A stretch of DNA of 12,253 nucleotides. It comes from Planctomycetaceae bacterium (GTDB taxonomy: Bacteria > Planctomycetota > Planctomycetia > Planctomycetales > Planctomycetaceae). Shown here in pieces: positions 1 to 5,678 of the stretch. The first letter of the stretch is position 1, and each line of letters starts with the position of its first letter. The DNA is taken from NCBI GenBank assembly GCA_027080405.1, contig JALWSL010000167.1:1-12253 (forward strand), in the 5' to 3' direction. Below the pieces are notes generated by a model, which was not told the DNA's origin, ran no database searches, and saw nothing but the letters and a program-made list of their open reading frames with translations. Both the position numbers and the translations under genes were made by a program.

Positions 1-34
1 GTGGTGTGAGCTTCGGACGAGCAGTGACGTGAAC

Positions 35-60
35 TGCGTCGTGACATGACGCACTTTTTT
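35..60 (+). terminator. Rho-independent terminator upstream of gltD
   Basis: Bases 35-42 (TGCGTCGT) pair with 46-53 (ATGACGCA) in an 8-bp stem with one G-T wobble and a 3-base loop. One C follows, then six T at 55-60. This is a classic intrinsic terminator shape. It would end a transcript entering from the left, possibly gltB, whose last codons could be the GTG GTG TGA at 1-9. That link is inference. The stem also resembles the GC-rich palindromic repeats further on, so it may be a repeat that serves as a terminator. Confidence 0.65.
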
Positions 61-88
61 ATAAGACGACAGGAAACATGAAATCTTT

Positions 89-110
89 GGTGCGTCGCAG
101 CGCACCCTAC
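89..110 (+). repeat. Palindromic repeat GGTGCGT-N4-GCGCACCCTAC, copy 1
   Basis: Bases 89-95 (GGTGCGT) pair with 100-106 (GCGCACC), with one T-G wobble and the loop CGCA, followed by CTAC. A second copy with the same arms and another loop lies at 1791-1810, in the same orientation on the other side of gltD. Arms kept while the loop varies is what one expects of a dispersed REP-like hairpin. There is no T-run after it, so it is not an obvious terminator. It sits about 40 bases upstream of the gltD start and could affect leader folding. Confidence 0.6.
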
Positions 111-151
111 CTTTCTGTTTACCGTTTAGTTACAGATTACTGAGAATAATT

Positions 152-1672
152 ATGGGAAAGCCGACTGGATTCAAAGAATTTACGCGACAGACTCCTTCCG
201 AAATTGCTCCGGAGGAACGGATTGAAAACTGGAACGAGTTTGCCGTGCAACTTCCTGTTGTAGAGCTTCAGCACCAGGGAGCACGCTGCATGGATTGTGG
301 GGTGCCGTTTTGTCATACCGGCGGCATCATGAGCAACATGGCTGCAGGGTGTCCGGTAAACAATTTGATCCCGGAATGGAATGATCTCGTTTATCATGGC
401 TTGTGGGAAGAGGCGCTGGACCGATTGCACAAGACGAACAATTTCCCTGAATTCACCGGGCGAGTCTGTCCGGCACCGTGCGAAGGATCCTGCGTGCTGG
501 GGATTCATGAACCGCCCGTGACGATTAAAAATATGGAGCGTTCGATTATTGACCGTGCCTTTGAGGAGGGGCTTGTCTCGGCAAGACCACCCAAAACACG
601 CACAGGTAAAAAGGTGGCAGTTGTCGGATCGGGTCCGGCAGGGTTGGCCGCTGCGGCCCAACTGAACCAGGCTGGTCATTTCTGCACGGTTTACGAGCGA
701 GCCGATCGGCTGGGCGGGTTGCTGATGTACGGCATTCCGAATATGAAACTCGAAAAGCATATTGTCGAACGCCGCTTGGAACTTTTGAAACAGGAGGGAG
801 TTGAGTTCGTCACCAATACGGAAATCGGCAAAGATATTCCGGCAGAAAAGTTGAGAAGCGATTTTGATGCAGTGATTCTCGCGGTGGGCTCAACGGTTCC
901 GAACGATTTCTTTGCAAATACTCCCGGACGAAATTTGAACGGGATTCACATGGCGATGGAATTTCTCCATGCCAATACGAAAAGTCTTCTCGATTCCAAT
1001 CTGGAAGATGGCAATTATATTTCTGCCAGGGACAAACATGTGATTGTGATTGGTGGGGGAGATACCGGTAACGACTGCCTTGGAACCAGTGTGCGACATG
1101 GTTGCAAAAGTCTGGTCAATTTCGAAATTGTCCCGCAACCGCCTGAAAAAAGAGCGAGTGACAACCCGTGGCCGCAATGGCCCAAAATCTTCCGGACTGA
1201 TTACGGTCACAAGGAAGCAGCGAGCGTGTTCGACTATTCAAGCAACCCGAACAAAACACTCAAAAACGATCCGCGGGAATACGCAATCCAGACGGTTGAG
1301 TTCCTGGGGGATGACCAGGGAAATGTGCGTGCGGTTAAAACGGTTCAGCTGGATTGGTCCAAACCAGCCGAGAACGGTGCCCCGTTCACACCGATTGAAG
1401 GAACAGAAAAAGAGTGGCCAGCCGATCTGGTCTTTATGGCTCTCGGTTTTCGTGGACCGGAGCAGACATTGGTTGAGCAATTGGAACTTGAAACCGATGC
1501 CCGTAGCAATTTCAAAGCGGAATACGGCGATTACGCAACCAACCTGGACGGCGTTTTCGCGGCGGGAGATTGCAGACGCGGACAGAGCCTGATTGTCTGG
1601 GCGATCAACGAAGGCCGTGAAGCTGCCCGCGAATGCGATCGCTATTTGATGGGCTCAACGCAACTGCCTTAG
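152..1672 (+). CDS. gltD: Glutamate synthase [NADPH] small subunit
   Basis: This is the beta subunit of bacterial glutamate synthase (GOGAT). It passes electrons from NADPH through FAD and Fe-S clusters to the large subunit GltB, which makes two glutamates from glutamine and 2-oxoglutarate in the cytoplasm. The 506 residues are somewhat longer than the roughly 470 of E. coli GltD. The N-terminal Fe-S domain has Cys46, Cys49, Cys54 and Cys67, then Cys106, Cys110 and Cys114 in a CPxPCExxC pattern. An FAD-binding GxGPAG motif lies at 159-164 and a second nucleotide-binding motif, GGGDTG, at 301-306. A C-terminal AAGD(C)[11 protein letters not shown] block is the FAD-contact region typical of the family. 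The ATG start follows a weak GAGAA element. gltB is not visible; it may end at base 9, with a terminator between the two. Related members of this family (NuoF/PreT-type subunits) are possible, but the length and the GltB-type N-terminus favour GltD. Confidence 0.95.
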   Translation: MGKPTGFKEFTRQTPSEIAPEERIENWNEFAVQLPVVELQHQGARCMDCGVPFCHTGGIMSNMAAGCPVNNLIPEWNDLVYHGLWEEALDRLHKTNNFPEFTGRVCPAPCEGSCVLGIHEPPVTIKNMERSIIDRAFEEGLVSARPPKTRTGKKVAVVGSGPAGLAAAAQLNQAGHFCTVYERADRLGGLLMYGIPNMKLEKHIVERRLELLKQEGVEFVTNTEIGKDIPAEKLRSDFDAVILAVGSTVPNDFFANTPGRNLNGIHMAMEFLHANTKSLLDSNLEDGNYISARDKHVIVIGGGDTGNDCLGTSVRHGCKSLVNFEIVPQPPEKRASDNPWPQWPKIFRTDYGHKEAASVFDYSSNPNKTLKNDPREYAIQTVEFLGDDQGNVRAVKTVQLDWSKPAENGAPFTPIEGTEKEWPADLVFMALGFRGPEQTLVEQLELETDARSNFKAEYGDYATNLDGVFAAGDCRRGQSLIVWAINEGREAARECDRYLMGSTQLP

Positions 1673-1790
1673 CAGCTGCCGTAGTGATTGCAACAGCAGT
1701 GGCTGACCGTTCTGTCTGAAGCAGGATTCCGCAGGATTGTCGAGTTGTGTGGGCACATCAAGGCACGCCTTCGAGAGACGCCCCGCATCT

Positions 1791-1810
1791 GGTGCGTTAT
1801 AGCGCACCCT
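1791..1810 (+). repeat. Palindromic repeat GGTGCGT-N4-GCGCACCCT, copy 2
   Basis: Bases 1791-1797 (GGTGCGT) pair with 1802-1808 (GCGCACC) around the loop TATA, followed by CT. The arms are identical to those of the copy at 89-110, including the T-G wobble, while the loop differs. A run of six T begins about eight bases later, so this copy could also stop transcription leaving gltD. Its orientation matches that of copy 1. Confidence 0.6.
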
Positions 1811-1868
1811 GCTGTTCCTTTTTTCTTCTTTGTTTTCCTTTGCGTCTATATTACTAACCGGTAAAAGA

Positions 1869-1885
1869 TTGCGAACGGTTCGCAA
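1869..1885. repeat. Perfect 17-base dyad TTGCGAAC-G-GTTCGCAA
   Basis: The two 8-base arms are exact reverse complements around a single central G, and an ATTTT follows on the right. As RNA it would give a 7-bp stem with a CGG loop, so a weak terminator is possible. As DNA it has the symmetry of a dimeric repressor operator. The nearest downstream start codon on the + strand is 400 bases away, which makes an operator for the gene at 2289 less obvious. It is not a LexA-type box that I recognise. Confidence 0.45.
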
Positions 1886-1974
1886 ATTTTAGAAGAATAT
1901 CATTTTGGTTACGGCTATCAGAATGAACCAGCCGCGTTGGGTCTTTACGTGAACTCCTTTTTGGGAATCAGCCA

Positions 1975-2014
1975 CCTTCCTTTGCTTTTTCTCGGTGTTC
2001 TTCCTGCCTCGGTG
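1975..2014 (-). repeat. Dispersed ~40-base imperfect repeat, copy A
   Basis: Read on the - strand from 2014 to 1975, this matches + strand bases 5374-5413 at 30 of 40 positions without gaps. A fully identical 14-base core GAGGCAGGAAGAAC lies at 1997-2010 here and 5378-5391 there. Both copies lie between genes and face opposite ways. The purine-rich style, with CAC-GAG and GAG blocks, resembles a class of dispersed repeats I recall from environmental bacterial genomes, but the family assignment is from memory. Confidence 0.5.
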
Positions 2015-2275
2015 GTTTACTTTTTTCTTGCCCGGCCCAGGAAATCTCCTGTCACTTTCGCACAAGGCTTTCGGGAGAAAAGCTGCATCAAGGCTACGTA
2101 TCAGTAGACGCCCGTAGCACTCAAGAACCAAAATCCGGCTTCAAAATCTCGAAATCTGGGCAATCTGGCCCCTGAAAAATTGATCTTGACCTGTTTGTCC
2201 GTAATGGCGACACTTCGGGCAAATGGTGGTTTTTCAGGCAGATTCTGTCATTCTGTCTGCTTCTTTCATGGTGCC

Positions 2276-2283
2276 AGGGAGGG
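2276..2283 (+). promoter_or_regulatory. Strong ribosome binding site fixing the start at 2289
   Basis: AGGGAGGG contains a full GGAGG core (2278-2282) six bases before the ATG at 2289. An upstream in-frame ATG at 2223 has no such site and would add 22 residues that break the membrane-anchor layout, so 2289 is the better start. Confidence 0.75.
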
Positions 2284-2288
2284 CAAGC

Positions 2289-2954
2289 ATGAAGCGGTCT
2301 GTCGCTGTGGCGATTATTGTTGGCTATCTGGGAGTGCTTGGTATGGGAATCGTTTCCCATACGCTTTCTTTCGGAAACGCTTCTCATCCGGCCATGTTTT
2401 ATGTTGTCTGGGATATGTTCTGTGGTTGGTCTGGTTATGAAAGCCGTCAGCATCTGGTCGCTGAAGGAATCAGCGGCAATCATTATCTCCTGACACCTGC
2501 GCCATGGGGGGAATTTCGCCCCTACGGTCCCGCTTCGCGTACCGATTACGACAACTACGCCGTCCACTCCGGGAGAATCGCCAGGAATGTTCTGAGGCAC
2601 ACAAAACACGAACCGATTGTCCGCGTTTATTTGATCGAGGAGAGTTGGTCGAAACGGTACAACATGCCCGACTACATCTGGAAGATGCAGTTCGAAGAAG
2701 AGAAGAAGAAAAATTCCTACTTCAATACGCGCGTTGTCTACAACGAACAGGGACAGCAGTTACAGTGGAACGACACGTTTACGAGTATCGTTTACAACCG
2801 CGATTTGATGGCTGACCCGCGACTCGCCCGATACAGACGAGTTTCCCAACCGCATTTTGTGGTGAGCCCCAGTCAATTGATTACCCCGGCCAGTGGTGTC
2901 CAATCTGGAGAGTTCGATGGGGCAGTGACCATTCCAACTGTTTCCGGAAATTGA
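2289..2954 (+). CDS. Membrane-anchored protein of unknown function, partner of HTTM protein
   Basis: I do not recognise a named domain. The 221-residue product starts with a basic MKR followed by a hydrophobic stretch at about 4-25, which reads as a signal anchor or uncleaved signal peptide. The remaining ~195 residues are soluble and probably outside the cytoplasmic membrane. They begin with an aromatic block ([16 protein letters not shown]), have a charged cluster with three Glu at 136-138 followed by three Lys, and end in a Ser/Thr/Gly-rich tail. The next gene, the HTTM protein, starts 66 bases downstream on the same strand with no terminator between them, so the two are probably co-transcribed. 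Small genes beside HTTM genes are, as I recall, common in planctomycetes. It may be the partner or substrate of that protein, but this is inference. Confidence 0.8.
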   Translation: MKRSVAVAIIVGYLGVLGMGIVSHTLSFGNASHPAMFYVVWDMFCGWSGYESRQHLVAEGISGNHYLLTPAPWGEFRPYGPASRTDYDNYAVHSGRIARNVLRHTKHEPIVRVYLIEESWSKRYNMPDYIWKMQFEEEKKKNSYFNTRVVYNEQGQQLQWNDTFTSIVYNRDLMADPRLARYRRVSQPHFVVSPSQLITPASGVQSGEFDGAVTIPTVSGN

Positions 2955-3020
2955 CAGCTCCGTGTAAAAAACGACCAGGCTGGAGAGCCCGGGCAACAAG
3001 TGTAAAACAGGAATCACGTC

Positions 3021-4559
3021 ATGGATGCGACGAAATCAGCTTCTTCCCCATCGATCAGGCAGCAGTTGAGACAGTTTTTCTTTCGTAAAGAGATCCCCTT
3101 CGGGATGGCCGCGGTGCGTATCACCATTTCGTTTTTGATGCTGATCGTGATGGGGCGAAGTTGGCGGTTTGTAAGGGAACTGTACTCGGCTGATGGAGCA
3201 CCGGCACCGTTGGCAGATAATTATGGCTACTATCATTTCCTGCCGACGCTCTCTGCAACCTGGGCGGTCGCGTTATACTCCCTGATGCTGCTGTTGATGT
3301 TTACCCTCATGATCGGCTGGAAAACAAGAATCTCTGCAGTCGGTGTTTTCATCCTGTTTACCTATTTTACGCTGCAGGATTCGCTGAGCACGATGACGAA
3401 GTATTCGGCCATCTCTTCACATATCTTTTTGCTGCTTTCGTTATCAGCTTGTGGGGAAGTCTGGTCGGTCGATCGTTACTTGAAACTGAAGCGTCTGGGA
3501 ATTACCAGACCGTTTAGCCTGTTGAGCCGATCCGCGAACTTTGAAATCTGGCCACAGCGTCTACTTCAACTATTTATCGGGATTGTTTATCTCGGGGCAG
3601 CCGTGACCAAGATGCACACAGCTCCCTATTTTACGGGAGAGCAACTTCGCTTTTGGCTACTGACAAATGTCAATCATGCCAACCCGGTAGGTGAAGCAAT
3701 GTCCGTGTTTCCTGCCATTTTCGTTGTTTTCGCCTATATTGCCATTATTTGGGAAATACTGTTTCTGTTTCTGGTCTGGAATCGCATCGGTCGTTGGGTG
3801 ATGCTTGGTCTGGGGGTCATTTTCCACGCGCTGACAACAATCACGCTGGGGCTTTTCGTCTTTCCGTTTGTCTGTTTCAGTGTTTATCTCGCCTATTTGA
3901 CGACTGAAGACGTCATCTGGTGGCGGGAACGATTTGCCAAACTGGCCCGCAGGTTTCATTTTTCCGGTGCCATGTTCCGTACCTGGCGGCTGGTTTCATC
4001 GGTGATAACAGAATCTGCGTTGAAATTGGGAACCCAGGGTTTTGCGGCTGTTCTGCTTGTGCTGGTCTGTTGTGCGATTGTGCTGGAACGATCGATGGAC
4101 GTTTACGGAGAGCGCTCTCCCAACGGACCTTATGAATTACAGGCGATGGACGATGCGACCTGGCAGAAGATGAGGGTGAATGACACCGTCATTCGTGAAG
4201 AGGACAAATTGCTTTCAATGGATATCGGCGAGTTTGCCATCGCGGGCCTGGTAACTGATGTGCGAAAAAGCTTCAAGCAGGGAACGCAACTCTATATCCA
4301 GGCCAATCTGGTGCCACCGCATGGAGATATCTATCTTGAATGCAACCTGCACGATTCCAGTGGAGTTTGTCTTCAGCAAACAGGTCGGATTGTCACCCGC
4401 GATCAACTTCGTTACACGTTCAGCTATTATCTTTCCGATTCACTTGTTCCGGGGAAATACCAATTCGTGCTCCGCTCGAATGCAACCGAAATTGCACGAA
4501 AAACGATTACCGTCCTGCCGGGGAAACAGGAATCAAAAACAGTCGCATTAGGCGATTGA
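3021..4559 (+). CDS. HTTM domain (vitamin K gamma-carboxylase-like) membrane protein
   Basis: A 512-residue polytopic inner membrane protein of the HTTM family, the membrane domain shared with vitamin K-dependent gamma-glutamyl carboxylase. Hydrophobic segments lie at about 27-47, 74-99, 104-119, 131-150, 180-197, a long stretch around 230-300, and a final one near 338-356. A soluble C-terminal part of about 150 residues follows, probably periplasmic and beta-rich. The family hallmarks are the arginine-bearing first helix and the block at 189-199 (VYLGAAVTKMH) followed by an aromatic loop. Lys197 falls where the human carboxylase has its proposed catalytic base, Lys218, judged from memory of that sequence. 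Many bacterial HTTM proteins are uncharacterised and may not be carboxylases. The ATG has an AGGA site eight bases upstream (3009-3012). It follows the small anchored protein by 66 bases. Confidence 0.88.
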   Translation: MDATKSASSPSIRQQLRQFFFRKEIPFGMAAVRITISFLMLIVMGRSWRFVRELYSADGAPAPLADNYGYYHFLPTLSATWAVALYSLMLLLMFTLMIGWKTRISAVGVFILFTYFTLQDSLSTMTKYSAISSHIFLLLSLSACGEVWSVDRYLKLKRLGITRPFSLLSRSANFEIWPQRLLQLFIGIVYLGAAVTKMHTAPYFTGEQLRFWLLTNVNHANPVGEAMSVFPAIFVVFAYIAIIWEILFLFLVWNRIGRWVMLGLGVIFHALTTITLGLFVFPFVCFSVYLAYLTTEDVIWWRERFAKLARRFHFSGAMFRTWRLVSSVITESALKLGTQGFAAVLLVLVCCAIVLERSMDVYGERSPNGPYELQAMDDATWQKMRVNDTVIREEDKLLSMDIGEFAIAGLVTDVRKSFKQGTQLYIQANLVPPHGDIYLECNLHDSSGVCLQQTGRIVTRDQLRYTFSYYLSDSLVPGKYQFVLRSNATEIARKTITVLPGKQESKTVALGD

Positions 4560-4580
4560 GCTCTTCCTCTCGAATTTCTC

Positions 4581-4610
4581 TTGGATTTTTTACGCCCTGC
4601 TGTCTATAAT
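4581..4610 (+). promoter_or_regulatory. Sigma70-type promoter for the IscA-type gene
   Basis: TTGGAT at 4581-4586 and a perfect TATAAT at 4605-4610 are separated by 18 bases. Transcription would begin near 4617, leaving an untranslated leader of roughly 165 bases before the ATG at 4784. The site lies just after the HTTM stop, so the Fe-S gene has its own promoter. It is the best promoter in the window. Confidence 0.7.
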
Positions 4611-4648
4611 ATCCAGCCAGCTGCGGTGTGAAGCCTCTCGGCTATCTC

Positions 4649-4679
4649 CGTGGTGTCGGGCAAACGGGGGACACCCACG
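4649..4679 (+). other. Hairpin in the long leader of the IscA-type gene
   Basis: Bases 4649-4657 (CGTGGTGTC) pair with 4670-4679 (GACACCCACG), nine pairs with one bulged C, around a 12-base loop rich in G with CAAAC in the middle. A smaller AAGCC/GGCT hairpin precedes it (about 4631-4643), and GCGGTGTG occurs twice, at 4623-4630 and 4679-4686. No T-run follows, so this is not a terminator. It could be a cis-regulatory leader or simply a stable 5' end. It matches no riboswitch I know. Confidence 0.4.
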
Positions 4680-4783
4680 CGGTGTGTATCCGTAACCTGT
4701 TGTAATAAAACAAGATACGATCTATCACCTGAGTGTGGTCGATCCATAACAAACAGATTTCTCTTTGAAGAGGTTAATGAATC

Positions 4784-5116
4784 ATGGCGGTAATTGTCAC
4801 TGAAAAGGCGGCGAATGAGGTTAAGCGTGTGCTCAGCGATCAGGAAAACGCATCCGAAAAAGTCTTGCGTATTGGTGTCAAGGCGGGGGGTTGTAGTGGA
4901 TTTCAATACAACCTGGTATTGGATGATCATGCTGATGCGGAGAAGGACGATATTTCTGAACAGCATGGCGTGCGGGTTGCCGTTGACAAGAAGAGCATGC
5001 TATATCTCGATGGCACAACAATTGATTATTACGACGGACTTGATAAACGCGGGTTCTCTTTCGAAAATCCAAACGTCGTGAAAAGCTGCGGTTGCGGGAG
5101 CAGTTTTCAGGCGTAA
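4784..5116 (+). CDS. Iron-sulfur cluster assembly protein, IscA/SufA/ErpA (HesB) family
   Basis: An A-type carrier protein that receives Fe-S clusters or iron and hands them to apo-proteins in the cytoplasm. The 110 residues are the normal length. The three ligand cysteines are present: Cys37 in the GGCSGFQY motif, and Cys102 and Cys104 in SCGCGSSF at the C-terminus. The pattern does not separate IscA, SufA and ErpA, so no symbol is given. GAAGAGG lies ten bases upstream of the ATG, a slightly long spacing. The gene stands alone, with its own promoter and a strong terminator, and no sufBCD or iscSU beside it. That fits a free-standing carrier of the ErpA kind, though the choice is inference. 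Confidence 0.93.
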   Translation: MAVIVTEKAANEVKRVLSDQENASEKVLRIGVKAGGCSGFQYNLVLDDHADAEKDDISEQHGVRVAVDKKSMLYLDGTTIDYYDGLDKRGFSFENPNVVKSCGCGSSFQA

Positions 5117-5138
5117 TTGATTTACAATCGTGGTACAC

Positions 5139-5175
5139 AAAACGGCTTTGCGATTTCTGTCGCAGAGTCGTTTTT
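5139..5175 (+). terminator. Strong rho-independent terminator after the IscA-type gene
   Basis: Bases 5139-5153 pair with 5160-5174 over 15 positions with two G-T wobbles. The loop is the six bases TTTCTG and the stem ends in a run of T (5171-5175). Because the left arm begins with AAAA, the structure would work on either strand. It begins 22 bases after the stop codon. Confidence 0.88.
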
Positions 5176-5373
5176 CTTTGGCTTCAACGAGAGAATCTGA
5201 AGAGAGAACCGGAATGGAATTGCGATGGTAGTCCGATTCGATGAAACGTGCTACATTAGGCGTGTCAGTTGCAACCTGTTTTTAACCTTGGGCACCCGTC
5301 GATGGAATGGTGCGTGGAAGTAGCAGGGTTTCATTGCCACGACAGAGAAAGGTCCGAATCACGGAATACCAAT

Positions 5374-5413
5374 CACGGAGGCAGGAAGAACGCTGAGGCA
5401 AGGCAAAAAGGGG
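5374..5413 (+). repeat. Dispersed ~40-base imperfect repeat, copy B
   Basis: Matches the reverse complement of 1975-2014 at 30 of 40 positions, with the 14-base core GAGGCAGGAAGAAC fully conserved at 5378-5391. Just upstream AATCACGGA occurs twice, so the unit may itself be built from shorter repeats. It lies mid-gap between the Fe-S gene terminator and the next gene. Confidence 0.5.
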
Positions 5414-5595
5414 CCCTCTTTATAACGAGGTCATTTCCCGTCTTGCACTTCTTTCTTTACAGTTCTTGCTTCGTTGCTGACGTGCAGTTGAGGTACAGTC
5501 AATGAATGAGGACTCATGGAGTAGTACCGCAAGCAGAAAAGTGATGTGTCACGTTGATTGGCATTTTGAAACCGAAAATGTTGAAAAACATTGAA

Positions 5596-5621
5596 CATCA
5601 ATTCGGGCAGCATCAATTCGG
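5596..5621 (+). repeat. Short direct repeat CATCAATTCGG x2
   Basis: Two identical 11-base copies at 5596-5606 and 5611-5621 have starts 15 bases apart. They lie 58 to 83 bases before the ATG at 5679, directly upstream of a TTGACA box. The position would suit a tandem regulator site, but chance duplication is equally possible. Confidence 0.35.
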
Positions 5622-5678
5622 ACATTTGACAGTAGTTACCTTTGTTTTGGTCTTTCATTAGCGAGCAACAGGGCAAAC

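Larger units (their letters stand above)
1673..2288. other. 616-base gap with repeats, no convincing gene
   Basis: Open frames here (for example - strand 1655-1885 and 1889-2131) show no recognisable protein features and lack good ribosome sites. The gap holds palindromic repeat copy 2 (1791-1810), a perfect 17-base dyad (1869-1885) and one copy of a dispersed repeat of about 40 bases on the - strand (1975-2014). At 2041-2055 a small CAGGA/TCCTG hairpin is visible, and at about 2138-2168 three loose copies of an AATCT motif occur 8-9 bases apart. No promoter with both boxes in good form was found for the gene at 2289. Confidence 0.6.
5117..5678. other. 562-base gap with terminator and repeats, no convincing gene
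   Basis: After the terminator at 5139-5175 the gap holds a direct repeat of AATCACGGA (5357-5365 and 5371-5379), overlapping copy B of the ~40-base dispersed repeat (5374-5413). A second direct repeat, CATCAATTCGG, occurs at 5596-5606 and 5611-5621. A perfect TTGACA at 5626-5631 lies 47 bases before the next start codon, but no good -10 box is spaced correctly after it, so it is not called as a promoter. The frame at 5269-5505 shows no protein features. Confidence 0.55.

Noticed and set aside
1655..2131. Minus-strand open frames in the first gap (1655-1885, 1889-2131)
   Set aside because: Short, low-quality composition, no ribosome sites, overlapping repeats.
2223..2288. Longer start for the small anchored protein at 2223
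   Set aside because: No ribosome site there; GGAGG sits six bases before 2289, and the shorter form begins with a normal basic residue plus hydrophobic anchor.
2121..2609. Minus-strand frame of 162 residues
   Set aside because: Runs opposite a well-supported gene at 2289-2954 and shows no protein family features.
3111..3126. Third copy of the GGTGCGT palindrome
   Set aside because: Only GGTGCGT-AT-CACC inside the HTTM coding sequence; arms too short to count as the repeat.
5626..5654. Promoter from TTGACA at 5626
   Set aside because: The hexamer is perfect, but the sequence 17 bases on is not a -10 box, and the nearest candidate is too far away.
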